Source: Gordonia jacobaea (GTDB taxonomy: Bacteria; Actinomycetota; Actinomycetes; Mycobacteriales; Mycobacteriaceae). From it: a DNA stretch of 64,000 bases. Positions 27,558-37,173 of the stretch are shown piece by piece. Position 1 is the stretch's first letter. Every line of letters begins with the position of its first letter. The notes beneath the pieces are model-generated. The model saw only the letters and a list, made by a program, of their open reading frames with translations. It had not been told where the DNA came from and did no database searches. The position numbers and the translations under genes were made by a program. The stretch covers positions 62,001-126,000 of the forward strand of contig NZ_LDTZ01000019.1 of assembly GCF_001186365.1 (NCBI RefSeq), in the 5' to 3' direction.

Positions 27558-28370
27558 ATGGCGAACGAAAGCACTGAGTTGGCGGCCCCGCGAGTCGCTG
27601 TCGTGGTCCCCGCCTACAACGAGGTCGACTACATCGGAGACACGATCCGCGCGCTGCAACAGCAAACTTTTCGCGATACTGCCGCCCACGATGCGCGCGC
27701 GCCATTCCGCATCATCGTGGTGGACAACAACAGTACCGACGGGACCGGTGATCTCGTTCGCGAGCTCGCGTCCCACTCGGCTGTCCCCATCGATGTGCTC
27801 ACCGAAGTCGAGAAGGGCACGGGTAGTGCCGCAGACTCGGGCTTTCGTTACGCAATCGACGCCGGAGCCGAGTTCATCGCTCGCACCGACGCCGACACGC
27901 TCCCCGCGCCGGACTGGCTGACACAGATCGTCGCCCCACTGCTCGATGGCAAGAGCCTCGCGGGAGGTCGAGTGCGGGCCCGCAGTTCCGACGGAGCGCG
28001 TGCGATCGCGTTCAACCTGATCGGCACGACGTGGCGCCTCGGACACCTCATCACCTGGTTGCGCACACGATCTCAGCCGGCGCACCTACGAAAGAGTTTC
28101 CTGGTTGTCGGAAACAATCTGGCGGTCACCGCTAATACCTACTGTGCGGCAGGTGGATTCCCGCGAACGAAGATCGACGATGTCGATGAGGACGCGGTCC
28201 TACAGCAGCGCGTCACCGCACAGGCGGGAGCCGATTCCGTAGCGCTCGCACCGCATGCCGTTGTCTACACATCTCTTCGCCGACTGCAGGCCTACGGCAC
28301 TCGGGGTTACCTCGATTGGTATCAATCCAAGAACGCCGGCGACGGCGACGTGCCCACAGATGTTCGCTGA
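27558..28370 (+). CDS. GT2-family glycosyltransferase
   Basis: 270-aa GT-A fold transferase. VVPAYNEVDYIGDTI near residue 16, VVDNNSTDGTGDLVREL near 55, a RTDADTL metal-binding DxD-like motif near 113 and VGNNLAVTA near 190 are visible. No membrane helix, so it probably works on the cytoplasmic face. First gene of the glycolipid-type locus and the only one here pointing toward its convergent neighbour: its last 49 bp overlap the 3' end of the acyltransferase at 28322. Donor and acceptor unknown. Confidence 0.82.
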   Translation: MANESTELAAPRVAVVVPAYNEVDYIGDTIRALQQQTFRDTAAHDARAPFRIIVVDNNSTDGTGDLVRELASHSAVPIDVLTEVEKGTGSAADSGFRYAIDAGAEFIARTDADTLPAPDWLTQIVAPLLDGKSLAGGRVRARSSDGARAIAFNLIGTTWRLGHLITWLRTRSQPAHLRKSFLVVGNNLAVTANTYCAAGGFPRTKIDDVDEDAVLQQRVTAQAGADSVALAPHAVVYTSLRRLQAYGTRGYLDWYQSKNAGDGDVPTDVR

Positions 28371-29686
28371 TCAACAAGGCGCTCGCTGATCTCCCTGACC
28401 GCAGCACCGGTGAGCTCCAGTACATCGCCGACCACGGACTCCGCCGCCGCTGTAGCGGGGTACCGAACCCTGACATGGATGCCATCGTCGTCGCGCCACA
28501 GCCACCACTGCACGTTGTCGGTCGCGTGGTCGCCCGATAACTGCTGCACTGCAACATCTTTCGACGGTCGACGTTGACGGGTGTAATCGACGTACGAAAC
28601 CATGAAGACATCGCCGCGTGTGCTGCGCAGTCTGCTGCCGAATGTCTGATAGACCGCCGTCAGTCCGACGCTCGCGAGAGGTAGAGCTTCGGCGAGTCGA
28701 TCTGCGTTGAGCGGCAACAGTTCGACGAGGTCCCCCTCGCCGCGGACACGCAGCGGGATGTTGGCAACCACCCAGGCAACGATCGACTCGGATGTCTGGA
28801 GCCCCGACGGGACGATCAGCGCGGTATCGGCCGGACCACCAGCCAGACGGATTGCGCGCCCGATGCACGTCAACAGCGCCGAGAACGTTCTCGCGCCACG
28901 CGTGTGTACAGCCGAGCTGAAGTGCTGCGCCTCAGACCTACCGAGGAGGGTGCTCACCCGTGTTCTCATCGGCGCTCGCCGTCCGGGTTCCAGCCCCAGG
29001 TCGAGGGGAAAAGCTGGTATCTCCCAGTCCGATTCGTCGAGGAATCGGAACCAACCGGCGAGTCGTGGATCGTCGGGGGCCACGTCGCCGCTGAACGTAT
29101 GCGCGCGCACGGCGGCCAACCCCGAGCCGGCACTCGACAATGCACGGCCGGCAACCACGTCAGAGATGTCGGCTGCGAGCACCGTCAATGATCGCGCGTC
29201 GACGTAGAAGTGATCGAACGCGCAGATCACAGTGGTGGTATCAGGACGGAGCACCGCCCCGAAAAAGTGCGAAAGCGGCTCGGTTGGGTTGCATGCCAGA
29301 GCGATTCGCTCGAGCACCAGCTTCGTCATGCCCGCGTCTGAGGCGTCGGTCGGAGCCTGGGAGTCAACACTGACGCCGATCGACGACAAGGGGACTTCGC
29401 GCCGACTGAGGTCATGGCCATCCGCTACAACATAGGTTCGCAGGACATCATGCCGCGACAGCAACACCTCGGGAAGCCGTGCCAGCAGCCCGCGCTCAAC
29501 CGGATAGGGAAAGTCGAGAACCAGTGTCAGCGAACCCGGATGCCCCGCTCGATGAGAATCAACGTGAAATCGTTCGTTCTCCGACAGTCCGGTATCAGAA
29601 GGCAGATCGTCTCCGATGAGATCGGCATGAAAGACGGAGAGTTGACCCGAGCTCAGTGAATAATCCTGTGTACCAGTTAGTTTCAT
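28322..29686 (-). CDS. PapA-type acyltransferase (HxxxD), third in its operon
   Basis: 454-aa condensation-fold acyltransferase. The catalytic HxxxD is H159-FYV-D163, and the second half holds the usual floor-loop region and YVDYTRQRR. PapA enzymes esterify sugars or alcohols with acyl groups from CoA or carrier proteins in mycobacterial glycolipids. Only the HxxxD core is strong; the flanking sequence diverges from its two neighbours. Its start overlaps the preceding stop by 4 bp and its stop overlaps the convergent GT2 gene. Confidence 0.78.
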   Translation of the reverse strand: MKLTGTQDYSLSSGQLSVFHADLIGDDLPSDTGLSENERFHVDSHRAGHPGSLTLVLDFPYPVERGLLARLPEVLLSRHDVLRTYVVADGHDLSRREVPLSSIGVSVDSQAPTDASDAGMTKLVLERIALACNPTEPLSHFFGAVLRPDTTTVICAFDHFYVDARSLTVLAADISDVVAGRALSSAGSGLAAVRAHTFSGDVAPDDPRLAGWFRFLDESDWEIPAFPLDLGLEPGRRAPMRTRVSTLLGRSEAQHFSSAVHTRGARTFSALLTCIGRAIRLAGGPADTALIVPSGLQTSESIVAWVVANIPLRVRGEGDLVELLPLNADRLAEALPLASVGLTAVYQTFGSRLRSTRGDVFMVSYVDYTRQRRPSKDVAVQQLSGDHATDNVQWWLWRDDDGIHVRVRYPATAAAESVVGDVLELTGAAVREISERLVDQRTSVGTSPSPAFLD

Positions 29687-31140
29687 TGCCTCACCCGGGT
29701 ACCCGCGATCGCGGTGACCGCGGAGTCTGCAGATTCCAGGAGCGCTCTGAGCTGTGCCGCAACTGTGTCGAGATAGCGATTGATGTTCGCGCGAGCGACA
29801 TCGTTGTCGGGAATTTGAGATTCGACGACCAATCCGTCAACCATCCGACTCAGCCACAAGTTGGAGTTCTTGGTTTTGCCGATACCAGGGAACCCCACAG
29901 TGGTTCCGACAGTGGGGTCGTCGATTCCCGGCAGCCGACGGTGATCGATGTAGGTCACCATCTGAGGAGAACCGGCCATCTGTGGAAGCTCGCCGGACCG
30001 CGCAAGGACCTGCAGAACCGCTCCGATGGGGGCGGCCGCAGCGTTCTTGGCCCGCTTCACCGCGACGGATGCCGTGCGCGCCAACTCAATCGGGTCAGCT
30101 CCGGGTTCAACGTCGAAGTACACCGGTGCGAAGTTGCATGCCCAGCCCTGAGTGAACTCGAACTCAGGCCCGCGAGTTGCCAGCGCAGTCGTCGTGAAGA
30201 AGCGCTTCTCCCCTGTGCACAGGTACTGCGCAGATGCCAACGCGGAGAACAGGCATCCAGCAATGGTGACCCAGCTCGACGAAGCACTGACGATGTCGAG
30301 CGCATCGGCTTCGTCTGCTGTGAGCAGATCCCGACGGCAGCGCACAGCAGGCGCGGGAGCGTCGTCGTCGAGTCCGAGTGGAACCGGCGAATCGGGAAGA
30401 GATCCCTTGATGGCCAGCGCTTCTCGCCACGCCTTGACGCCGATGTCATCGGCACGCACACGCGCAGCGCGACGATGCTCATCGGCGACGTAGCTGTCGA
30501 ATGATGCCACATCGGTCAGCTTGACCGACGTTCCCGAGGTCTCCGCCCGATACAGTGCGTTGATCTCGTCCATCGCCAGCCATAACGAATAGCCGTCCCC
30601 GTGCACGTGATCGGCGCCGAGGTAGAACGTGAATCCACCATCGCCGTCGAACGCTCCGAAGTGCATCGACTGCGGGGAATCGAACGCGGTCGCAACGGAG
30701 ATGCGATTCGCGAGGTAGTCACCCGCATCCGCCGCGTCGACTCTCCGACTCCGGCCCAGCGGCCACTGCGCCACCATCTCGATGTGGGTCTGCGGTATGA
30801 CGTACCGTTCGACGCCCACCTCGCCCAGCGTGTAGTAGCTCCGCAGTTCGTCGTGCCGTCGTACGAAGGCCGTCAGCGCTGCGGCCATCGCAGCCGGGTC
30901 CAGCGGGGTATCGAATCTGGCAACAGCGCCCACGACGGAACGGTGCTCGTCGCCGCGGGCTCGCGCCGCGGTCGAAGTGACCACGTGCTCGGTCTGCAGA
31001 AACGTTGCACCACCGGTCACACGTGCGGCCTGCAACGCCGCATCAGGTGAACACAGCGACCACTCGATGGGCGTGCCACCAGGAAACTGCCTACGCAGCA
31101 GCGGTTCTGGCGTCGCAGCCGCGCCGAATACCACCGTCAT
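29683..31140 (-). CDS. PapA-type acyltransferase (HxxxDG), second in its operon
   Basis: 485-aa condensation-fold acyltransferase with H178-VHG-D182-GYS. It resembles the PapA1/PapA2/PapA3 group of trehalose acyltransferases: FVRRHDELRSYY near residue 92, AMDEINALY after the active site, TQGWACNFAPVYFDV, and a terminal PDNDVARANINRYLDTVAAQ. ATG overlaps the stop of the upstream papA-like gene (4 bp), indicating translational coupling. Confidence 0.82.
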   Translation of the reverse strand: MTVVFGAAATPEPLLRRQFPGGTPIEWSLCSPDAALQAARVTGGATFLQTEHVVTSTAARARGDEHRSVVGAVARFDTPLDPAAMAAALTAFVRRHDELRSYYTLGEVGVERYVIPQTHIEMVAQWPLGRSRRVDAADAGDYLANRISVATAFDSPQSMHFGAFDGDGGFTFYLGADHVHGDGYSLWLAMDEINALYRAETSGTSVKLTDVASFDSYVADEHRRAARVRADDIGVKAWREALAIKGSLPDSPVPLGLDDDAPAPAVRCRRDLLTADEADALDIVSASSSWVTIAGCLFSALASAQYLCTGEKRFFTTTALATRGPEFEFTQGWACNFAPVYFDVEPGADPIELARTASVAVKRAKNAAAAPIGAVLQVLARSGELPQMAGSPQMVTYIDHRRLPGIDDPTVGTTVGFPGIGKTKNSNLWLSRMVDGLVVESQIPDNDVARANINRYLDTVAAQLRALLESADSAVTAIAGTRVRQ

Positions 31141-32612
31141 GCCGTGATGTCCGCCGACGCTTGCGACGTCATCTCGCGCGCAAACATGTAGTCATGGTCA
31201 CCAGCGTCGACGATCGTGCGCAGAACCTCCGCGAACACCGAGAGGAAAGCTTCGACCTCGCGCCTACGCTCCCCCGACGGATAGCGCGTCGAGATGTTGA
31301 TCCCGTCGGGAATCCGGTTGATCCACAGGTACACCTCGTCGACTTCCCGGGTGGCACTGCGCAACACTCGCGCGTTTCGACGATCCCATTCCGCAGCTCC
31401 CTGCGCCCGCCGCAGATCGATATAGGACACGACGAATCCCGGAGGCGTCACGTCGCCTCCGATCAGATCAGCGATCGGGGCGAACGGTGCGGTACCCACG
31501 TTCTTGTACCGCGACACCGACTCGGCGACACGCGGCAGAGCCTGAGAGAAGGTCTGCGCATCAGATGGATCGAGGTGCACGGGAACGAGACCGACGAACC
31601 ACCCGACTGCCTCGCCCCACTCGGGTCCCGTGCGCGTGTGTACAGGGCTGACAAATCGCATTTCGCCAGTTCCGGCGAGCGCCGCACTCGCGATCGACAT
31701 CGCAGTGTAGATACCCGTGGTCACCGAGCCACCTGCTGCCTTGCAGATGTCGTTGAATCGAGCGGCCTCCGCGCTGTCGAGAAGGTCCTGCGAAAGACTC
31801 ACTTGCATACCGGAATCCGGCTCGCGGGGAGGCACTACCGCGTCGACGCCACCGGCGACACAACGAGGGAAGCGGGGCATCGCATGTGGCTGGACGGACG
31901 TGGGTGACTCGTTGAAGAACTGCCGCCAGGCGACGACGGCAGAGTTGTTCGCATCGATCTGTTCACCCAGATGCCGCTCCGCATCGCTGAAGTCCAGGTA
32001 GCTGCCGTACTCGGCGAGCCCATGGTGCTCATCGTTGATCTCCGCGCGATAGAGGGCGCTGAGCTCATTGATCGCGAAAACCTGTGTGTAGGCGTCCATC
32101 ACGGTGTGGTCAGCACCGAAGACGACGAGGAATCTGTCGTCACGGTCATCGGGTTCCAGAGTCACGACGACGCAGTGCGGCCAGGTCAACGGGTTGACCG
32201 TGGTATCGAAGAAGTCCTGAATCCTCTGGCGGGCCGCGTCGGGCGACGCCGCCACACCCATCGAAAGCCCGGAAACTCCGACGGCCTCCGGCTCGATGGT
32301 CATCCGCACCAGATCGTCCTCAGGAGTCCCGCCGAGCTGGACTGCGGAACGGAGCGCCTCGTGGCGGGCGAACCACTGCCTGATAGTCGCGGCGAACGCA
32401 TCGCGGTCGAACCGCTCCTCGATGGTGAAGGCCGTTCCGATCCAGTGTCCGTGCCATTCGTCACCGAGTTCGGCAGCGCGTCGAGCGTGCTCGAGGTGCA
32501 TGTATGAGAGCCGACGAGAATCGGCACACCATGAATCCGGGTCGGCAGTAGCTTCCCACGCGGTGATCGCGCCAGTGGGAACCTGATAGTCAGCGAGCTC
32601 TGTGTATTCCAT
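31137..32612 (-). CDS. PapA-type acyltransferase (HxxxD), first in its operon
   Basis: 491-aa condensation-fold acyltransferase with H169-TVM-D173. It opens with ELADYQVPTGAITAWE, matching the N-terminus of PapA1/PapA3-like proteins, and has HEALRSAVQL near residue 84 and GWFVGLVPVHLDP in the second half. ATG at 32612 is preferred to 32618 because of AAAGGA spacing. Three different PapA-type enzymes in a row suggest stepwise acylation of one acceptor at several positions. Confidence 0.82.
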   Translation of the reverse strand: MEYTELADYQVPTGAITAWEATADPDSWCADSRRLSYMHLEHARRAAELGDEWHGHWIGTAFTIEERFDRDAFAATIRQWFARHEALRSAVQLGGTPEDDLVRMTIEPEAVGVSGLSMGVAASPDAARQRIQDFFDTTVNPLTWPHCVVVTLEPDDRDDRFLVVFGADHTVMDAYTQVFAINELSALYRAEINDEHHGLAEYGSYLDFSDAERHLGEQIDANNSAVVAWRQFFNESPTSVQPHAMPRFPRCVAGGVDAVVPPREPDSGMQVSLSQDLLDSAEAARFNDICKAAGGSVTTGIYTAMSIASAALAGTGEMRFVSPVHTRTGPEWGEAVGWFVGLVPVHLDPSDAQTFSQALPRVAESVSRYKNVGTAPFAPIADLIGGDVTPPGFVVSYIDLRRAQGAAEWDRRNARVLRSATREVDEVYLWINRIPDGINISTRYPSGERRREVEAFLSVFAEVLRTIVDAGDHDYMFAREMTSQASADITA

Positions 32613-32701
32613 CGGCATCCTTTTCAGTCACCCGTGCACGGGTACACGTGAATACCCCGGGTATCGAGGAGGGTTTGCAGCCATTGTTAACAGAATGGAA
32701 T

Positions 32702-33742
32702 TCAGCTGTTCATCCCATGCTCAAGAATGGGCCAGCTCTCACGCTGCTGGTCTCGCCAGTAAGGCCATGCGTGAGTTCCAGGATCAACGTAACGAATTGT
32801 CGCCCCAATATGCTGCGCCGTCAATCGGGACTCCAATTGTTGGGTGCACCAGAGGGAACCCGTTTCGATTGCTCCGCCAATGACCTGCCGATCAATGGGG
32901 TCGGAATTGTCCGGATATCCGGGTTGGTCATACGTGCCCGCCCGCCCTGTTCCAGTGGATATATAGAGCGTGGTGCCACGGAGGTTGTGCGAGAGCGACA
33001 GTACGTCGTGGGCCGCCCAGCCCGGACTACCGGGAGGCCCCCACATGTTATTTGCGTCACCCCCGAAGGCTGCGACGATCGCCCGTGGATAAGCCTCGCC
33101 TGCGACGCCTGTGGTGCTGTAGCAACCGCTGTAGGCACCAACCGCCCTGTAGAAACCCGGGTTCCTCGCCGCGAGCACCAACCCCGCTCCCGCGCCCATC
33201 GAGATCCCCGCGATCCCTCGTCGTCCGTTGCCGTCGAACGCGGCGTCGATAAGGGGCGGCAGCTCCTTCACAAGGAAGGTTTCCCACTGGTAGCGGCCTA
33301 GTTTCGGGTCGTCGCGCTGCCAATCGGTGTAGAAGCTTCCGTTGCCCGCCAACGGCATGACAACGTTCACATTCTTGTTCGCGTAGAAGTTTCGGGCGTC
33401 GGTCTTGCGTAGCCACATGCTGTTGGTCGGGTCCTCTTCACCGAGACCACTCAGCAGGTACAGCGATGGCCTGGTTCCCGAAGGGTTACGGGGCGTGATC
33501 ACCTGCACCTTGATCGTCTTGCGCATGGCAACCGAGTAGACGTAGACCGCCGTTACACCCTGCCCCTCTGCGACTGTTCGCTGTATCGTCGGACGTAGGG
33601 GTTCTGCTCGTGCAACCCCAACTCCCAGCGACGCCGCTGCAATCACAGTGATCAGAACTGATACGGCACATTGCCACGCAAAGCGCGGTCTGCGGTTTTG
33701 AGCTATGACGATTACCTCCAGATCGCGACGGGGAGTCGCCAA
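32702..33742 (-). CDS. secreted antigen-85/mycolyltransferase-like alpha/beta hydrolase
   Basis: 346-aa protein with an N-terminal export signal: a basic stretch, a hydrophobic helix at about residues 24-42, then VARAEP. Nucleophile S181 in GISMGAG and H324 in THAWPYW fit a Ser-Asp/Glu-His hydrolase of the antigen 85/esterase D type. In mycobacteria, similar secreted enzymes move acyl chains between glycolipids outside the membrane. It heads the three-papA operon. Start uncertain: TTG at 33742 is the only upstream standard codon in frame, yet a good GGAGG lies inside, just before non-standard codons. Confidence 0.75.
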   Translation of the reverse strand: MATPRRDLEVIVIAQNRRPRFAWQCAVSVLITVIAAASLGVGVARAEPLRPTIQRTVAEGQGVTAVYVYSVAMRKTIKVQVITPRNPSGTRPSLYLLSGLGEEDPTNSMWLRKTDARNFYANKNVNVVMPLAGNGSFYTDWQRDDPKLGRYQWETFLVKELPPLIDAAFDGNGRRGIAGISMGAGAGLVLAARNPGFYRAVGAYSGCYSTTGVAGEAYPRAIVAAFGGDANNMWGPPGSPGWAAHDVLSLSHNLRGTTLYISTGTGRAGTYDQPGYPDNSDPIDRQVIGGAIETGSLWCTQQLESRLTAQHIGATIRYVDPGTHAWPYWRDQQRESWPILEHGMNS

Positions 33743-33947
33743 AGAATAGCGACTAAGCGATACCCTCGCACACGGACCGTGTGACCGTAGCGTGCGCTGA
33801 TCGGCAATTTAAGGGGATAGAGACATATACCACTCGATGCGGATTGTCAGGAATCTCGCAGGGTTCAACTCGCCTCGACACTTTCTCGACGAGCAAATAG
33901 CCTGTTGAAGATCTGACGGATGATCCGACGAGGACGGAGGGCACTCG

Positions 33948-34904
33948 ATGGTGATGTTGCCGACGATTGCAATCGAGGCCGACTCGCTCGGTAAGAAATT
34001 CGGAAATGTCAATGCAGTTTCAGACATTTCCTTATCGATACCGACGGGATCGGTGTGTGGGTTGTTGGGCGCGAACGGCGCAGGCAAGACCACGACGGTA
34101 CGTATGCTCGCGACGCTCATCCGGCCGGACTCCGGCTCGGCACGGATCTTCGGCCGTGACGTCGTGAGACAGGCGACCGCCGTGCGTTCGATGATCGCGG
34201 TGACCGGTCAGTACGCCTCACTCGACGAGGATCTGACGGCAGAACAAAACCTCGAGCTGTTCGCCACCCTGCGCGGATTCGGCCGACGTGCGGCTCGTTC
34301 TCGTGCGCACGAGTTGATCGAACAGTTCGGACTCAGTCACGCCGCCTCGCGCCCCGTGTCGGGTTTCTCCGGCGGCATGCGACGACGACTCGACATCGCC
34401 ACCTCACTGATCTCCGCTCCGCCGCTGCTCTTCCTCGACGAACCGACGACAGGTCTCGATCCCACCACACGGACTCAGATGTGGGCCGTCGTCCGCGACC
34501 TCGTCGATAACGGTACGACGGTGCTACTCACCACCCAATACCTCGACGAGGCAGACAAACTCTCCGACTCAATCGTCTTGATCGACGGCGGGCGGGTGGT
34601 GGCCGAAGGTACGGCCAGGTCGCTCAAGGAGCGCATCGGAACGCGCACACTGCACGTTCAACTCGAAGACAGATCCAGAATGCGGGAGGCCGCAGAGATC
34701 ATGGGGGCAACGTTGTCCGCGGATGTCGTTCAGATTCCTGCCGAGGGCGCGCTCTCGGCGATCACCTCGGAGCCGGGGCGGGCCGCATACGCGGTGTCCC
34801 AACTGGAGTCCGCGGGCATCGAGGTCGCCGACTTCTCGTTCCAGCGCCCCACGCTGGACGATGTCTTCTTCGCCATGACAACCCGAGAGTCGGCCCGGAC
34901 ATGA
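33948..34904 (+). CDS. DrrA-type ABC exporter ATPase
   Basis: 318-aa ATPase. Walker A GANGAGKTT (residues 41-49), signature FSGGMRRRL near 145, Walker B LLFLDEPTTGLDP near 163 and H-loop substitute LTTQYLDEAD near 195 are all present. The long C-terminal domain is typical of the DrrA family, used for lipids (PDIM) as well as drugs. It overlaps the permease by 4 bp. The 205-bp gap upstream, shared with the divergent hydrolase, is relatively A/T-rich around 33800-33900 and probably holds both promoters; no clear operator is seen. Confidence 0.88.
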   Translation: MVMLPTIAIEADSLGKKFGNVNAVSDISLSIPTGSVCGLLGANGAGKTTTVRMLATLIRPDSGSARIFGRDVVRQATAVRSMIAVTGQYASLDEDLTAEQNLELFATLRGFGRRAARSRAHELIEQFGLSHAASRPVSGFSGGMRRRLDIATSLISAPPLLFLDEPTTGLDPTTRTQMWAVVRDLVDNGTTVLLTTQYLDEADKLSDSIVLIDGGRVVAEGTARSLKERIGTRTLHVQLEDRSRMREAAEIMGATLSADVVQIPAEGALSAITSEPGRAAYAVSQLESAGIEVADFSFQRPTLDDVFFAMTTRESART

Positions 34905-35773
34905 GCAGCACCATCGATCAGACGAAGTCCGGCGTCGCCGATTCGGGAGCAGCGGCGACGGCCGACGCCACCAGTAGCGGAATCGAATGGCCGATCACTC
35001 CTGTCGACAGGATTCCCTTCAGCCAGGGGCTGCGCCAGACGTTCGCACTAGCTCGTCGCGGGCTTCTCCGGATGAAGCACTCCCCACAGCAACTGTTCGA
35101 CGTGATCATCGTGCCCATCGTCTTCACAGTGATGTTTGCCAACATCTTCGGCGGAGCCGTCGCGGGAGGCGTCGACAACTACCTCGTCCTGCTTGTCCCC
35201 GGCGTCCTGGTCTCGGTGGCGGTGACCACGTCGGTGGTCACCGGAACGCAGTTACGTGAAGACATCGACAGCGGTGTGTTCGACCGGCTGATCTCCATGC
35301 CCATAGCGCGCATCGCGCCACTCGCAGGCTTGCTGACTGCGGATACCCTGCGATACGTCATCGCGAGCGTGATGTCTCTCGTCGTCGGCCTCTGCATGGG
35401 CTACCGGCCGGCAAGCGTGATCGGGGTCATCGCAGGCGTCACACTTGTCGTCTACGCAGCGTTCTCGCTGAGCTGGATCTTCGCGTTGCTGGGTGTCCTG
35501 CTCCGCAAAGTATCAGCGATACAAGGCATCTCGATGCTCGTGCTGATGCCGATGACGTTCACGTCCAATGCGTTTGTGCCGACCACGACAATGCCCGGTT
35601 GGATGCAGGCGATCGCTGACGTCAATCCGGTCTCACACCTCATCTCCGCGTTTCGCGGGCTGGCAAACGAGGGACAGATCACAAGCGACGTCGGATGGAC
35701 GCTGGTGGGAACCACCGCGATCTTGATTGTCTTTGTCCCACTTACGTTGCGCGCCTACCTCTCGCGGTCATGA
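34901..35773 (+). CDS. DrrB-type ABC-2 permease
   Basis: 290-aa membrane protein of the ABC-2 family with about six helices: roughly residues 65-85, 90-115, 140-165, 175-200, 205-225 and 260-282. LPSL/RSM-like intracellular motif FDRLISMPIARIAPLAG near residue 125 and FTSNAFVPTTTMPGWMQ near 222 are characteristic of DrrB. Exports the product of the surrounding acyl/glycosyl transferases by inference. The start overlaps drrA and its end overlaps the next gene by 4 bp (ATGA). Confidence 0.88.
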   Translation: MSSTIDQTKSGVADSGAAATADATSSGIEWPITPVDRIPFSQGLRQTFALARRGLLRMKHSPQQLFDVIIVPIVFTVMFANIFGGAVAGGVDNYLVLLVPGVLVSVAVTTSVVTGTQLREDIDSGVFDRLISMPIARIAPLAGLLTADTLRYVIASVMSLVVGLCMGYRPASVIGVIAGVTLVVYAAFSLSWIFALLGVLLRKVSAIQGISMLVLMPMTFTSNAFVPTTTMPGWMQAIADVNPVSHLISAFRGLANEGQITSDVGWTLVGTTAILIVFVPLTLRAYLSRS

Positions 35774-37173
35774 CGACCACTTCGACGCGCACGACCGGGT
35801 CGATACACTCGGCCCTGCCGGTTGAGCGTCTGACCACCGACGACGATCTGTTCGTACGGATGGAACACGCGCTGGGGCTCGGGGTTGTGAATCAATGCGT
35901 ATGGCAGCTACCCACTCGCCTCGACGAGGACGCATTCTCCCGACTCGGAGAGCGACTCTGCGCGGGTCGCGCATCGAGACTCGTCGCGCGACGGCCACCA
36001 CCGGCTCGCGATGCGTGGCGGTACACGCCGACCGCCGGGTCGGTCGAATTCTTCACTGAGACGGTGCGTGCCGAGAATATTGCCGCATGGGTCGACGCCC
36101 AGGCACAGTTCGCTCTGAACAGCGTGTCGGGCCCCTCCTGGCGACTGAGCGCCGCCCACTCCGACGGCATTGGTACGTACGTCTCATTCACGGCGGCCCA
36201 CGCGATCGGCGACGGCGCCACGCTGATAACGGCGATCGTCGAAGCATTGTCGGGGACCGCCTACAACACAGACGTAGCCATGCCCGACCTCGTATCCGAC
36301 CTTTCCGATGGAGCAGGCACTGCGGCGCGGGCAGCTCGCGCGGCGGCTTCCAGTGTCGTCGCGACACTTCGTGACGCATCACCACGAGGATCTGCGCGCC
36401 CCCAACCGTCACGCGCACCTTCCCCGAGCCCGGCGCCTACTGGTGCGATAGCGACGACAAGCGCAGGGCGGGCTGCCGGAACCGAAGCAGGCATACCCCC
36501 CTCGGTGATCGTGACCGTTGATCGCGAGGAAGCACTTCGGGTTGCCGCAGAACGCAACGGCACGCTGAACTCACTGTTCGTCGGGCTGATGGTCGGAATC
36601 GTCGACAAAGCCGGACTGGCATCGTCCGGAGACGTCGTCCCGGTGTCGATTCCGGTGTCACAGCATCGTGAGGACGATCGGCGCGCCAACGCCACGACAG
36701 GCGTCACCGCCCACATACGTCTCGACTCCAACCGCTACACCGACCTCAGCGAGATTCGCGACGCGTGCAAGGCGGCATACCGCACGCTCGATGCGCGGCC
36801 CGGCTCGATGGCCGCGATGTCCACTGTTGCACAGGCTTTGGGCGACAGGGCCGTGCGTCGACTCGCTGGTGGGATGTCGACGCCCTTATGTGTGGCGTCG
36901 AACGTCGGGCGGGTGAACCCTTTGTTTGCGTCATTCGGTACCGACCGCCCCGGAGTCACCGCGATGCGTGCCGTCACCACGGATACCGCCGGATTGGCCG
37001 GACACGCCGGCGGTATCAGCGGCTGGTTGTGTACCGGAGATGAGGTGCTGACGCTGGCGGTGAGCTCGCTGAACCCGTCCCGGATCAACGATCGGGATTC
37101 GCTCCGCGCACTGATCGCCGCCGAGTTCGCCTCGTGGAAATTGACCGAAACAGATTGGGGCATATGCGAATAG
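35770..37173 (+). CDS. condensation/WES-like acyltransferase (HxxxDG) with a Pro/Ala/Ser linker
   Basis: 467-aa acyltransferase of a different subtype from the three PapA genes. H144-AIG-D148-G lies in the N-terminal half. A proline/alanine/serine-rich segment at about residues 210-240 joins it to a C-terminal half containing NGTLNSLFVGLMVGIV and PVSIPVSQHREDDRRAN. The halves resemble the wax-ester-synthase/diglyceride-acyltransferase and LgtB-associated acyltransferase families. Its acceptor is unknown. ATG overlaps the drrB stop; the GT1 gene starts 10 bp before its end. Confidence 0.72.
   Translation: MTTTSTRTTGSIHSALPVERLTTDDDLFVRMEHALGLGVVNQCVWQLPTRLDEDAFSRLGERLCAGRASRLVARRPPPARDAWRYTPTAGSVEFFTETVRAENIAAWVDAQAQFALNSVSGPSWRLSAAHSDGIGTYVSFTAAHAIGDGATLITAIVEALSGTAYNTDVAMPDLVSDLSDGAGTAARAARAAASSVVATLRDASPRGSARPQPSRAPSPSPAPTGAIATTSAGRAAGTEAGIPPSVIVTVDREEALRVAAERNGTLNSLFVGLMVGIVDKAGLASSGDVVPVSIPVSQHREDDRRANATTGVTAHIRLDSNRYTDLSEIRDACKAAYRTLDARPGSMAAMSTVAQALGDRAVRRLAGGMSTPLCVASNVGRVNPLFASFGTDRPGVTAMRAVTTDTAGLAGHAGGISGWLCTGDEVLTLAVSSLNPSRINDRDSLRALIAAEFASWKLTETDWGICE

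Noticed and set aside
33948..35773. Daunorubicin-type drug resistance pump
   Set aside because: DrrAB-type exporters also move lipids; the surrounding acyl- and glycosyltransferases make glycolipid export more likely.
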